Assembly (NCBI GenBank): GCA_900491605.1
Contig: UESW01004628.1
Coordinates: 699,274 to 763,273 of the forward strand
DNA: 64,000 bases
Source of the DNA: Calamus simplicifolius
Taxonomy: Eukaryota; Streptophyta; Magnoliopsida; Arecales; Arecaceae
Direction: 5' to 3'
The notes beneath the pieces are model-generated. The model did no database searches. It was not told the origin of the DNA and saw only the letters and a list, made by a program, of their open reading frames with translations. Shown piece by piece: positions 1 through 10,607 of the stretch. Within the stretch, counting starts at the first letter, position 1, and every line of letters begins with the position of its first letter. Both the position numbers and the translations under genes were made by a program.

Positions 1-1227
1 GGCCTCTGTACCGAAAGCCATTCGGAATGGGGTCTCGTCTGTCGGGATTCTTGGGGTTGTGCGGTAGGCCCATAAGACATGGTGTAGTTCATCCGCCCAC
101 CTGCCTTGGACTCTGGAGAGGCGAGCTTTGATTCCCTGGAGAAGGGTTCTGTTGGTCACCTCGGCCGCTCCGTTGGCTTGTGGGTGCCTGACCGAAGTAA
201 GGTAGTGACGAATGTCGTGCTCCTCGCAGAACTGGCGAAATTTGGAGTTGTCGAACTGCTTGCCATTGTCAGTGATTATGGTGTGCGGGAGGCCAAATCG
301 GCAGATGATGGACCTCCAAACAAAATCTCTAGCCCGTGCTTCAGTAATTTGCGCAACTGCTTCCGCTTCGACCCATTTGGTGAAGTAGTCGATGGCGACA
401 AACAAGAATTTCCGCTGTCCTGTGGCAAGCGGGAACGGGCCGAGGATGTCCATCCCCCATTTGGCAAAGGGCCAAGCAGAGGATATATAAACTAGCTTGG
501 CGGAAGGGAGCCTTTGGATGCTTGAATGCCTCTGGCAGGGGTCGCAGGCCCGGACTAGATCATCCGCGTCTTTTTGCATGGTCGGCCAGTAGTAGCCTTG
601 TCGCAGCACCTTGTGGCAGAGGGACCAGCTTCCCAAATGGTTGCCGCAAATCCCTTCATGTACCTCACGCAGAGCATAGTCCGCTTCTGATGGGTGAAGG
701 CACCTAAGCAGCGGCATGGAAAATGATCGCTTGTACAGTTGGTTGTCAATCAACACGTAGTGGATGGCCCGTAGCTTCAGCTTTCTCGCCTCTCTTCGGT
801 CGAACGGAAGTGACCCTTCTTTGAGATATTTGAGGATAGGGTCGAACCAGGATGGTTCGGCCTCAACTTGCATCACCCGGTCGGCCTCCGTGATGCTCGG
901 CTTTTCCAGAGTCTCCAGGTGGAACTTTTGTTCGACATCCATCGTCTCTGCGGTTGCCAATCGGGAGAGTAGGTCGGCACGGGCGTTCTCAGATCTGGGA
1001 ATCTGAATAATTTCAAATTCGGAAAAATGGGGAAGCAAGTTACGCACCTCCTGGAGATATCGAATCATGTTCGGTTCCCGGGCTTCAAATTCTCCCCGAA
1101 CATGGCCGGCTACCAGCTGAGAGTCGGTGAAGGCGCTAAGTTTTTCCACCTTCAGATTGCGGGCGATCCGGAGACCGGCTAACAGAGCTTTGTATTCGGC
1201 TTCGTTGTTGGAAGCCGAGAAGGAGAA
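1..1227 (-). pseudogene. Element F pol, 3' part: archaeal-type RNase H, integrase zinc finger and catalytic core
   Basis: Reading minus from 1227 to the window edge there is one uninterrupted frame. It begins in the RNase H-like domain (motif NNEAEYKALLAGLR) and passes a proline/acidic linker. It then enters the integrase HHCC region (HEGICG, CDPCQRH) and the DDE core (GMDILGPFP, TDNGKQFD, VTNRTLLQGI). In family terms this is the C-terminal part of a Tat Gag-Pol that would integrate the cDNA. It is cut from the upstream RNase H only by the TGA at 1228, so it is listed as part of a broken pol. The C-terminal integrase portion lies outside the window. Confidence 0.85.
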
Positions 1228-1902
1228 TCAGACGCCATATTCGAAGATCATCCCCTCAGGGCTGGTAAGAACTAAACCCGCACCGGAGTGATGGGCATTG
1301 GACGACCCGTCGACGTGGAGGAGCCACCGGGCTCCAGACTTTGGCTCTTCAAGGGAGTCTGGGGTAGAACCGTCCTCCGGGATGGTGCACTCGAGGAGGA
1401 AGTCGGCCAGTACTTGGGCTTTGATGGCTGGGCGAGGCTGAAAATGTATGTCATGCTCGCTTAGCTGGACGGCCCATTTGGTCATTCTCCTCGATGTTTT
1501 CGGACGGTGGACCACCGCCTTGATGGGTTGGTCAGTCAGGACCGTCACGGAATGTGCTTGGAAATACTGTCGTAGCTTTCGAACTAAGGTGATTAAGGCC
1601 AGCACCATCTTTTCAATCCTGCTGTACCTTGTCTCCGCATCGCGGAGCAACCTGCTCACATAGTATATCGGCTTCTGGATCTTGCCTTCTTCTTTGACTA
1701 ACACCGAACAAACCGCGCTCTCCGAGACAGCTAAGTACAAAAACAGGGTCTCTCCCAGGGCTGGACTACTGAGAAGCGGGGGTGAGTCGAGGTACTTCTT
1801 GAGATTTGAAACGACTTCTGGCATTCGGGAGTCCACTGGAAGTTTTTGGCCGATCGGAGAATTTTGAAGAAGGGGAGGCATCTCTCGGCCGACGCGCCAC
1901 AA
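1228..1902 (-). pseudogene. Element F pol, RNase H segment
   Basis: A 224-codon frame carries the gypsy RNase H (LFLYLAVSESAVCSVLVKEE, PIYYVSRLL, DAETRYSRIEKMVLALI) and the connection to the second RNase H-like domain (LHVDGSSNAHHSGAGLVLTS). It ends at TGA 1230-1228, exactly where family members have an arginine (…EYGV-stop-FSFSASNNEAEY). A CGA to TGA change is the simplest explanation. The 5' end joins the RT frame through two small frameshifts between about 1902 and 1800, so the segment start is not a real initiation codon. Confidence 0.8.
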
Positions 1903-2749
1903 AGCGGTTAAGGGCCGCTATCCTCCCGGTTAGGCGCTGGACCTCTTTAACAGATGCAGGGGGCGCCATTTGTTGGAGAGCTTGAATCTTCTGGGGGTTG
2001 GCTTCGATACCTCGCTGGGAGACCATGAAGCCGAGAAACTTCCCCGAGTTGATGCCGAAGGCGCACTTGGTCGGGTTGAGTTTCATCCCATATTTGCACA
2101 GTGTTGCGAAGCTTTCTGAGAGGTCCTCAATATGTCGTGGCGCTTCCTTGCTTTTGACCAGCATGTCGTCCACGTATACCTCCATGTTCCGGCCGATTTG
2201 CTCCTTGAACACCTTGTTAACCAGCCGCTGGTAGGTTGCCCCTGCATTCTTAAGATCAAAAGGCATAACACGGTAACAGTAGGTACCTCGGTCGATTATG
2301 AAGACGGTCTTTTCTTCATCTTCAGGGGCCATTCGGATCTGATTGTAGCCGGAATAGGCGTCCATGAATGACAGCATCTGGTGGCCTGAGGTGGCGTCCA
2401 CGAGCTGATCGATCCGAGGGAGGGGGAAGCTGTCCTTCGGGCAGGCTTTGTTGAGGTCGGTGAAGTCGATGCAGATCCTCCATTTGCCATTCAACTTTTT
2501 CACCATGACGACATTTGACAGCCAGCTTGGGTAATTTACCTCTCGGACGAAGTTGGCCTTTATGAGTTTGTCGACCTCTTCTTCAATGGCTTTTTGCCAC
2601 TCTGGGGCGAAGCTTCTCTTCTTCTGCTTAACAGGCCTGTGCATCTCGTCCACATTGAGATGGTGGACGAGGACCTCGGGGTTGATTCCTGGCATGTCGG
2701 AGGTGGTCCAGGCGAAGATGTCTGCATTGCCTTGGAGGAATCTGATCAA
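1766..2749 (-). pseudogene. Element F pol, reverse transcriptase segment
   Basis: A 327-codon frame holds the RT. The substrate loop motif is KACPKDSFPLPRIDQLVDAT, the catalytic Asp lies in SFMDAYSGYNQI, and the YVDD box is in EVYVDDMLVKS. The thumb reads KCAFGINSGKFLGFMV. Reverse transcription would occur in the cytoplasmic particle. The last 45 or so codons (after LNRFVAR) are out of frame compared with relatives, so a frameshift lies near 1902. The 5' end follows gag directly (4-nt overlap), without the aspartic protease expected between them. Confidence 0.85.
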
Positions 2750-4389
2750 TATATGCTGGGACTCTCCTTTGAGTAGCGACCCGATCCTTGCTTTTTTGGC
2801 GCCGATTCTTCACCGCCGCCCCTAGGGCTCGATCCGCCGGCCTCTTCAATCATGTTGATGCGGCCAATCATGGGCGGATTGGGTGGAGGAGGAGGTTGTT
2901 GGAGCTCGAGCTGACGGTTACCTCCTTGTTGTTGCGGCTCGGGTGCCCTCCTGAACTGATCTAGCCATCCCTGCCGAATCAGCCTCTCTATCTCATTCTT
3001 TAGCTGCCAACATTCTTCAGTGTCATGACCGTGCTCCCTATGGTAGCGGCAGTACTTGGCGGGATCTCTTCGGATCGGGTTCCCTCGGAGAGGTATCGGT
3101 CGGGGAAGTTGGCGCTCTATCTCCATAAGGATTTGCGTCCGGGGCACAGTCAGCGGAGTATAGCGATCGAATCGCCTGGGAGGACTCCGGGAGCGATTCC
3201 TTGGTGGCAGCGGAGGGACTCTTTGGCGGCGAGGCGGACTTGGCTGTCGGACGGAATGGTGCCTGTCGGGGACTTTGGGCTCTTGCTTCTTTGCGTGCTC
3301 AGCGCGGGCAATCCTCCGTGATTCTTCGACCCTTGCGTACTTGTCCGCCAGGGCCATCATATCAGATAGGCTGGGGGGGTAGCTGACCTCCATAGCCAGG
3401 TAGAAGTCGCTCTCCTTCGAGACTCCCCCCGCCAGGGCGGACATAGCCACCTCATGATTAAGGTGGTCCACCTCTAACATGGCCTTGTTGAAACGGCCAA
3501 GGTAATTCCTCAAGGACTCCCCTTCTCTCTGCTTGACTTCGGAGAGGGAATCAGATCTTCGTCGGTGGCGGCGACTGCTGACGAATTGGCCAATAAAAAG
3601 GTGGCTCAGCTCGTCGAATGAATCAATGGAACCTGGCTTCAATGCATTGAACCAGGTTCGGGCGGATCCTCTGAGGGTGGATGGGAAGGCGCGGCAGAGG
3701 ACCGCATCAGATGCTCCGTGGAACATCATTATTGACCGGAAGCTACTGAGATGGTCGTCCGGGTCGGTGGAGCCGTGATAGGATTCGACGGCTGGCAGTT
3801 TGACATGGGAGGGAATCACTTCCTCCATGATTCCCTTAGAGAAAGGGATGCCCTGCTCCACCTTGGGCTGGGGCAGGTGGGTCTGCTTGGTGGCGTCCAG
3901 CTCCTGACGCATCTCCTGGATCTGACAGCGGATCTCCTCTTCACCGGTTAGAGGAGGAGCTAGGTGTGAGAATCGCAAGGATGGCGTGGAATCATGGTGA
4001 GATGTCGCCGGGGAGAGGGAGCGGGCTCGCCGAGATCTGAGAGGATCTCTATCATAACCGGCTCGCGGGACTGGTTTGTCCCCCCTGGGCCGAAGTGGGG
4101 GATCCGCGGACCCATGGGAATCAGAGGAGGAGGCCGCCGGCGAAGAAGGAATCGCCGCCTCCTTCTGAGGATGCGAAGCAGGAGGGGCTACAAGGCGCTC
4201 TTGAACCAGGTGGGTAAGGGCCTGGACCTGTTGGACCAGCGTAGCGAACTGATCTTGGGTCACTGGGATGGCAGGCGGTGACGGGGTTTCGATCGGTGGA
4301 GGTTGCGGCGCTGTAGCACCTGTCGGATCAGGCCTCTGGGAAGCGACTTGATCGTGGGCTTCAGAGGTTGCTCTCCTCCGGTTGGCCAT
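2746..4389 (-). CDS. Element F gag polyprotein (capsid/nucleocapsid), 547 codons
   Basis: Intact frame from ATG 4389. An N-terminal Pro/Ser-rich region with a short helical stretch (QFATLVQQVQALTHLVQERL) precedes the retrotransposon Gag core (ARTWFNALKPGSIDSFDELS, LRNYLGRFNKAMLEV). A basic Arg/Pro-rich linker and a zinc-knuckle-like CRYHREHGHDTEECW motif follow near the C-terminus. Gag packages the genomic RNA in the particle. The reading frame runs past the usual gag end (GRINMIEEAGG) through a short segment and stops just after entering sequence that belongs upstream of RT. This suggests that a deletion removed the protease and created the present 3' end. Confidence 0.85.
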   Translation of the reverse strand: MANRRRATSEAHDQVASQRPDPTGATAPQPPPIETPSPPAIPVTQDQFATLVQQVQALTHLVQERLVAPPASHPQKEAAIPSSPAASSSDSHGSADPPLRPRGDKPVPRAGYDRDPLRSRRARSLSPATSHHDSTPSLRFSHLAPPLTGEEEIRCQIQEMRQELDATKQTHLPQPKVEQGIPFSKGIMEEVIPSHVKLPAVESYHGSTDPDDHLSSFRSIMMFHGASDAVLCRAFPSTLRGSARTWFNALKPGSIDSFDELSHLFIGQFVSSRRHRRRSDSLSEVKQREGESLRNYLGRFNKAMLEVDHLNHEVAMSALAGGVSKESDFYLAMEVSYPPSLSDMMALADKYARVEESRRIARAEHAKKQEPKVPDRHHSVRQPSPPRRQRVPPLPPRNRSRSPPRRFDRYTPLTVPRTQILMEIERQLPRPIPLRGNPIRRDPAKYCRYHREHGHDTEECWQLKNEIERLIRQGWLDQFRRAPEPQQQGGNRQLELQQPPPPPNPPMIGRINMIEEAGGSSPRGGGEESAPKKQGSGRYSKESPSIY

Positions 4390-4474
4390 TAAAGAGGTTC
4401 CTCTCCGGATTTAGATCCTTGTCTCCTTTCTTCAAGTTTTAATGGGACTTGAGGCCCTTCCTCTAGCGCCAATC
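4390..4474 (-). promoter_or_regulatory. Element F leader with primer-binding-site candidate
   Basis: This is the untranslated stretch between the LTR edge and the gag ATG. Immediately inside the LTR the minus strand reads GATTGGCGCTAGAGGAAGGG, the position and general form expected of a Tat-type primer-binding site. It is not the tRNA-Met type used by the other elements here. I did not assign the tRNA. Confidence 0.6.
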
Positions 4475-4803
4475 TGTTGCCGCCGGGATCCGTCCTTCGA
4501 CTCGGGCGCGGTCGATCTCCAGGAAGAGGGGGGGGCGGACCTGCAAAAGAAGTCCACACGCGGGGGACGCTGGGGGTGGTCCTCCGCGGAAGACCCTCCG
4601 ACGCTCAAGTCAGTGGAGAAGAAATCGGCGATCAACCAGACAGTGGGGAGGTGGATCTCTCCAGGAGGCCTCTCGGGGGCAGCCAATCGGAAGCTCCAGA
4701 GGGCAGGAGCGCCGACGAGCTGCCGGAGAGAGCAGTGTGGTGAGCGTGTAAAAGGATGCGTGTACCCAAAGAGGCGCATACCTGGGGGAATCTGCGAGTC
4801 TGA

Positions 4804-4811
4804 TATTTATA
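4804..4811 (-). promoter_or_regulatory. Element F TATA-like box
   Basis: The minus strand reads TATAAATA inside the LTR, downstream of the tandem array and upstream of the leader. That is the right position to start the genomic transcript. Confidence 0.5.
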
Positions 4812-5097
4812 GACTGTCACCTGGGTCTTGAGCGTCTTCTGGAAGGTTCGGAGGTTGTTACAATATGGAGGCGGACAGAATCAGGCGTTGTGGGGCTGTT
4901 AGAATCCATATCCCGTTTGTTCAGGGATCGACGGCTGGGAGAGCTCCTTGATGTCTCGAGATCTGGTTGAGTAGGCCTGGGGCGGTTATGATAGGTTTTA
5001 GGCCACATCCCGACATGATTCCTTGTCTAGGATGCCGTTCTGGTAGGCCCGGGCTCTTCCGCGTCAGGTTCCGCGGAGGTAGGTGTTAGGTTGTGGA

Positions 5098-5280
5098 TCG
5101 CTCGATGAAGCTGAGCTACGGAAGCCCGGAAGGGCCGAGCTATGGAAGCCCGGAGGGGCCAAGCTACGGAAGCCCGGAGGGGCCGAGCTACGGAAGCCCG
5201 GAAGGGGCCGAGCTACGGAAGCCCGGAGGAGCCGAGCTACGGAAGCCCGGAAGGGCCGAGCTATGGAAGCCCGGAGGAGA
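5098..5280. repeat. 24-bp GC-rich tandem repeat in element F LTR
   Basis: Seven to eight imperfect copies of a unit GAGCTACGGAAGCCCGGAGG plus GGCC are arranged head to tail. The array also gives short repetitive reading frames on the plus strand, which I take as by-products of the repeat. Confidence 0.9.
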
Positions 5281-5349
5281 CGAAGGGAGGAGGTTAGCCT
5301 TAGCCGCCTCGCACGGATATTAATGTAATGATGATTTTACCCCTCAACA

Positions 5350-7386
5350 GTACCCATCTTGAATTGAGATGGAATTGGATTAGCAAACCAATCCTACCAG
5401 CTTTCCAATCCCAAACTCTACCTTAGATTTGATAATCCAATTTTTTTAGGTACTTCAAACCAATATTTTGGTGGGGTTCACGATATGCAACTCCTTATCC
5501 TCTCCCAACACAGTATGCAAATCTAATCTAATCCAATCCAATCCCATCCAACATCTCAAATGCCCTACATGTTGTTGACGACCAGCATTTGTGAGCTTAG
5601 ATTGGCCTACTGATCAACTTCCTCCGCATCTTGTTGACCTGATCATTGTAGAATCAGATTTTGCACCAAATTAGGTAGGGCTTCAACTCATTGCATAAGC
5701 ATGCCAAACTAGTCTTGAGTGACCACTCCAACTAACCATGGAGGAGAATGGGTCATTTAGAATTAATGGATCCAGCCTAAATTCCAAGCTTGGAGGGCTG
5801 AGTGTTTTTACTTATCCCCCAGTCTCTTTTTCCTTTTGGTGATATGTTTTCTAACTCTTCCTCATTCTCACAAATCTCATTTTCTTGTCAATGGTACCAT
5901 TCTGTGGATGTTAAAAATTCATGCTAAACCTAGCAATCAAAGAAGATGAGATGTTAAAAACTCTATCAATCAATGAAGAGAGCTTCAAGATTTTGGAGTT
6001 ACTATTTGGAAGATCCTATGATGCTTGCATTTGTAAGGAAATTAGAGAAAATAGAGTAGGAATAGAGGAGGCAAAGAGAAGTTGTATTCTGTTTTATGAA
6101 CATGTTACCTTAGTATCTAGTGATAGGAGAGTTTTTGTGAAAAAATTATGAAAACGTTAGTTAACTTTTTTCATTGACCAACTTATTTATGTTCTTTCAC
6201 TTTGGTCTAAAAAATCAAAAGAACAAGTAACATTTTTAAGTTATTATTTATCTTTCAAATTAAAGATAATACTTAACTATCCAAGAGATATCTAAATTCT
6301 TTTCTTACATATTAAGTATATAAAAAAAAATTATCTTCCTTAGGTATTCATGTATGATTACAATCATTCTTTCCATTAATGCTTCTTAATTCTTCTGGTC
6401 TTTTACTCTTGATGCACTTCAAAAAAAAAATTAGAATATAATGTTTGTGAAAGATTCTATTATTTTTGTATGATGTAATCTATGTATAAAGAGAGATATA
6501 CTATTATTTAATTAGTAAATAGTAATTATAAATTATTTTTATTTCAAAAAATAAAATTTATATATAATTAATGTATATATCAAAAATATAATTGAAAATA
6601 TAGTTTGGTTAGAAAAATTAAGGTTTGATTATGGAGAGAGATACATAATTAGTATACAAAGTGTGTCTCTTAATATAAAGGGTATTATAGAAAAATGAAT
6701 AGATCTTAGCAACTTATTCGGAAAAGTTATAATGTAAAAGGATATGAGTAATAAATACCAATGTTACTTTTTAATATGAAAAAGAACATGAATAAATTAT
6801 TTTTCTATCTAAATGTTGTCCAGGTAACATTCACTCAGAAAAAGATGGATTCACAAATAACTTTGATACCTCCAAAAGAATGAGACCTTAGAGTTTAAAA
6901 ACCCTTTGGTGAAACCCCATAGGATTTTGATATTCATATAATTTTTATTTGAGTAAAATTATATATGTGCAAGGCTTGTTCCTATCTTTACTTAGAATAG
7001 AGTTAACTTTCTAAAAGAATATTATCTCTACCAAGCATTATCCTGGGTGATTGTTTTACACTACATTAGATATTTTATTAAGGGAACTTATGGGGATTCT
7101 AATTTAGATGAACTACACTTTCCATCCAAGGTGAAGATAATGTGAAACTCATTGGTCGTGAAGGGTTTTGGAAAAAGGTGAATGCCTCTTTAAAAATTCT
7201 ATGCAAGAGCACTATAATTTCATACAATACTAAATATATGCTCATGTAATGTAATTTTTTGATATTATAATTTTATAGATATATCATAGAATTAAAAAAA
7301 TAAGCTTGTCTTTCAATTTTATATTATTAAATTCAGATTTAAAAGTTAAAATATTTTTTTAAACTCTTACTTCTAATATTAAAAAT
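5350..7386. other. AT-rich intergenic DNA, no recognised gene
   Basis: About 2 kb between elements F and A. The first 250 bp hold short AATC-rich repetitive motifs; the rest is strongly AT-rich. A 76-codon plus-strand frame at 5921-6151 (starting MLNLAIKEDEMLKTLSINEE) matches nothing I know. It has no supporting context, so I do not call it a gene. Confidence 0.6.
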
Positions 7387-7391
7387 CCTAT
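7387..7391. other. Element A target-site duplication, left copy (cctat)
   Basis: cctat directly precedes the 5' LTR and recurs at 27591-27595 directly after the 3' LTR. This proves that the two LTRs, 20 kb apart, belong to one insertion. Confidence 0.9.
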
Positions 7392-7561
7392 TATTGATCC
7401 AATTATTGATTTTGATGATTAATAAAGGAATTGAGTATATTCATTGTGTTACTAATAAATTTAACAAGTGTTTCAGGGCTTAAAAATATTTGTTTAATCA
7501 AAAGGCATCAAAAATGTGTTTTTGAATCAAGTGCTAAAGGTAAGTCTCAAAATTTAGAGCC

Positions 7562-7920
7562 TGGAGTCGACACCTAGAAAGTCTAGAGCCGATCCTATGG
7601 CCAATCAAATATCTTTCTGATTTTTGATACGGTCCGGAGCCGACACTTAGAGTTTCAGAGCCGACACTCAGAGTTTCAGAGCCGACACCTAGAGTTTCAG
7701 AGTCGACACTTACAGTGTCTGAAGCCGACTCCAACACGGGGACAGAACGCGTAATTTTTGACTACCTTGGAGCCGACACTTACTGTCTCTTGGAGCCGAC
7801 ACCTGAACATGGCGAGCCGATACCTTACTTTTCTGGAGCCGACTCCTCAACGAGCTCAGAACTTTTTATTTTTGGATACACGACTTGGAGCCGACACCTA
7901 AAAAGTTGGAGCCAACTCCA
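7562..7920 (+). repeat. GAGCCGACACC / GAGTCGACACC motif cluster in U3 of element A 5' LTR
   Basis: About a dozen copies of a 10-13 bp near-palindromic unit (GGAGCCGACACCT, GAGTCGACAC, GCCGACTCC) are separated by 10-40 bp spacers. The cluster lies 150-500 bp upstream of the TATA box. The same cluster is at 26259-26595 in the 3' LTR. Confidence 0.85.
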
Positions 7921-8073
7921 ACCTGTCAGAAACAAATTTTTAAATTGCCGGATTAGCTCAAACGGTAATATTTTCTTTACCTAACCCCTAACGACTATAT
8001 TTCATGTATGGAAAAACTTTTCAGGTACATTCCAACGGCTAGTTTCACACCCAAAAACGGATTAAATGGAATC

Positions 8074-8081
8074 TATAAAAA
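8074..8081 (+). promoter_or_regulatory. TATA box of element A 5' LTR
   Basis: TATAAAAA followed by GGGGGAAG. It is preserved at 26748-26755 in the 3' LTR and lies just downstream of the U3 motif cluster. Confidence 0.65.
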
Positions 8082-8895
8082 GGGGGAAGTGCGTTCATTT
8101 GGAAACATAGAAAAAGAGAGGAAAAACGAAAAATAGAGAAATTATATTGAAAAATTTTGAGAGGTCTTGAGCAAGAAATCAAGAGAAAAGAATCCACGCT
8201 CAAATTCTTTCACTCCAAAAAGCTCAAAGAGGAATCCATGGTGTTCAACTTAAAAAATCGGAGGATTTTCCAAAAGCTCTGTTTTTGTGATTTTCCAACT
8301 TCTCATCTGCAATATCTGTGAAGAATCGAAGCTGAGGCTTGGTTCAACATCTCAAAAGAGAAGAGGAAAAGAAGAAAAGAAGAAAAGCTCAAATCCAATC
8401 ATCTTCAAATCAGGCTTTTCTAAACTTGTTTATTTACTTTGAATATTTGCTCATTTAAGGAGCTGTGTGTTATTGTAAACATTATTCTTTCTTGTTTTTG
8501 TTAGTTCAATCAGAGGGATTGAATTAGTGGAGGTAGTATACCTCGGGGCAAGCTAGATTAGTTTGTGTTTGGGTTTTTGTGCTGGTGAGCCAGGAAAACC
8601 AATTGGGTTCGTTGTGATCCCGGAAAACAACAAGTTTAGAGTTGTGATCTTGTAAAATAACACGGCTGTAATTCCAAGTGGAACTTGGGAGTGGACGTAG
8701 GTGTTGGATACACCGAACCACTATAAAATTCTTGTGTTTGCCGTGCTTTAATTGTCTCTCTCTATCTCTTCATTTGTGATTGAAATTTATTCTGCACTTA
8801 ATTATTTCAAAGCCAATAGTTTCTAAAAGGTTACAATTTTTTAAGAACCCAATTTAACCCCCCCCCCCTCTTGGGTTGCCATCTGGGCCAACAAT

Positions 8896-8907
8896 TGGTA
8901 TCAGAGC
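8896..8907 (+). promoter_or_regulatory. Primer-binding site of element A
   Basis: TGGTATCAGAGC, complementary to the 3' end of plant initiator tRNA-Met, two bases after the LTR end. Confidence 0.95.
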
Positions 8908-8954
8908 AAGTGCTCATTTGAATTTGGTCTAACGATCAAGAGCTAAAGATCCAA

Positions 8955-10601
8955 ATGGCAGCTCAAGCTAGTTCATCTTACTTAGAAGGTCAATCCACTA
9001 ATCGACCTCCTTTGTTTAATGGAACTAATTATGGTTATTGGAAAGCTAGGATGAAAATTGTTATTCAAGCACTTGACTATGACTTATGGGGTATCATAGT
9101 TAATGGTCCACACACACCCACAATTAGAGTAGATAACATGGTGATTCCTAAGCCGGAAATGGAATGGGATGAACATGATAAAAAGTTGGCACAACTTAAT
9201 GCCAAGGCTATAAATGTTTTATATTGTTCACTAGATACAAATGAATTTAATCAAATTTCTACATGTATTTTTGTGAAAGAAATTTGGAATAGATTAGAAG
9301 TTACCCATGATGGTACAAATCAAGTTAAAGAATCAAAGATTAATATTTTAGTGCATAAATATGAATTGTTTAGCATGGAACAAACTGAAACCATCACATG
9401 TATGTACACAAGATTCACTGATATTGTAAATGGTTTGAAAAGTCTAGGTAAGACCTATACTAATTCTGAACTTGTGCGTAAAATTCTTAGGTCACTTCCA
9501 AGATCGTGGGAAGCGAAGGTGACTGCCATCCAAGAAGCAAAGGACTTAAATGTGTTACCTTTGGAAGAGCTACTTGGATCCTTGATGACTCACGAGCTAA
9601 CCATGAAACAACATCAAGAGGAGGAAGTCAAGAAAAAGAAGACCATTGCTCTTAAAGCTGCAGAAAGTGAGGAGAGCTGTAGTGATGATGATGATGATAA
9701 AGAGACTGCACTACTTGCAAGAAAATTTAAGAAATTCATGCAAAGAAGGAGACCCTTCCACAAGAAGAAATCTGAAACAAAAATGGAAGGAGAAAAGGAG
9801 AAAGAGAAGGACAAAGAAAAAGAAAAAGAGCCCTTAATTTGTTATGAGTGTAAGAAACCAGGGCATTTTAGATATGACTGTCCTCAACTGAAGAAAGCCT
9901 ACAAGAAGAAAAAGAAGGCGTATGTTGCAACTTGGAGCGACAGCGATGAATCCTCTTCAGAGGAAGAACAAAAAGAAGTTGCAAACATTTGCTTTATGGC
10001 AAACAATGACAACGAGGTAAGTTGTGAAAACCCTTGTGATGATTTCGCATTTGATGAATTATTTGAAGCGTTTAATGAACTAGTTAATGATTTTAAAGCC
10101 TTGAAAAAGAAATACAAATTTTTGAAAAATAATAATTCAATTCTTATTAAAGAAAAAGATAACCTTACTCATGAGATTGAGATGCTGAAATCTGAAAAAG
10201 ATAATTTAACAAAAGAAAGAGAATCAATCTCTAATGAAAATGATAAATTAAAGAAGGAGTTGATAAATATAAAATATTATTGATAAATTTACTAATAGTT
10301 CTAAAAAATTAATTTATTATTGAGTAATCAAAGAGTATTTGATAAGGCTGGATTAGGGTATAGGCCTAACATAAAACAAAAGTTTGTCAAAAACTTTTTC
10401 AGAAAAGAACCAAATAAAGATGATGTTACATGTCATTATTGTAACAAGAAAGGCCATAAATCCTATGAATGTAAGGCAAGAAATAGTAACAAGAATTTAA
10501 GTAGTAAAGGAAAGAAAATATAGGTTCCCAAAGGAACAATCTTTTATGCTACTAACCATGAAGGACCCAAGAAGGCTTGGGTACCTAAATATAAGACTTG
10601 A
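8955..10601 (+). pseudogene. Element A gag
   Basis: The ATG at 8955 opens a 442-codon frame. It starts with the copia Gag core (FNGTNYGYWKARM, LEVTHDGTNQVKESKI, EELLGSLMTHEL), then a very Lys/Glu-rich linker, a CCHC zinc knuckle (CYECKKPGHFRYDC, about residue 296) and a coiled-coil-like tail. A frameshift near 10270 ends the frame. The continuation (10320-10523) has a second CCHC knuckle (CHYCNKKGHKSYEC) and then TAG in place of the conserved Trp of WVPKGT. The final gag stop is TGA 10599-10601. Two zinc knuckles about 600 nt apart are shared by A, B and C. Confidence 0.88.
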
Positions 10602-10607
10602 TCATTT

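Larger units (their letters stand above)
1..5349 (-). mobile_element. Element F: Tat-like Ty3/gypsy LTR retrotransposon, 5' part only
   Basis: On the minus strand the order is LTR (5349-4475), leader, gag, RT, RNase H, a second RNase H-like region and integrase, with the 3' end beyond the window start. RT and RNase H sequences (for example DFTDLNKACPKDSFPLPRID) and the RNase H region between RT/RNase H and integrase match the Tat branch of Ty3/gypsy. The element is not autonomous. The protease region between gag and RT is missing, there are two frameshifts near 1902 and 1815, and one in-frame stop at 1228. No TSD can be checked because the other end is outside the window. Confidence 0.9.
4475..5349 (-). 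repeat. Element F 5' LTR (875 bp)
   Basis: The minus strand begins TGTTGAGGGGTAAAATCATC at 5349 and ends CCCGGCGGCAACA at 4475. This gives the TG...CA ends and the TGTTG/CAACA inverted repeat typical of LTRs. It contains a 24-bp tandem array (5098-5280) in U3 and a TATA-like box at 4811-4804. Only one LTR is in the window, so the boundaries rest on the terminal motifs and the adjacent leader. Confidence 0.8.
7392..8893 (+). repeat. Element A 5' LTR (1502 bp)
   Basis: It matches the 3' LTR over its full length, with scattered differences and a 20-odd-bp deletion near 8670. It starts TATTGATCC where the 3' LTR has TGTTGATCC, so the canonical TG end is mutated, and it ends GGGCCAACA. U3 holds a GTCGAC-type motif cluster (7562-7920), followed by a TATA box at 8074. 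Confidence 0.92.

Noticed and set aside
106..495. 129-codon plus-strand frame
   Set aside because: It is the antisense of element F's integrase, which reads through this stretch on the minus strand with recognised motifs.
5083..5328. Repetitive Ala/Glu/Lys/Pro-rich frame
   Set aside because: It simply translates the 24-bp tandem repeat in element F's LTR.
8524..8721. 65-codon minus frame in element A LTR
   Set aside because: It lies in R/U5-type LTR sequence with no domain, and the equivalent in the other LTR is not conserved as a frame.
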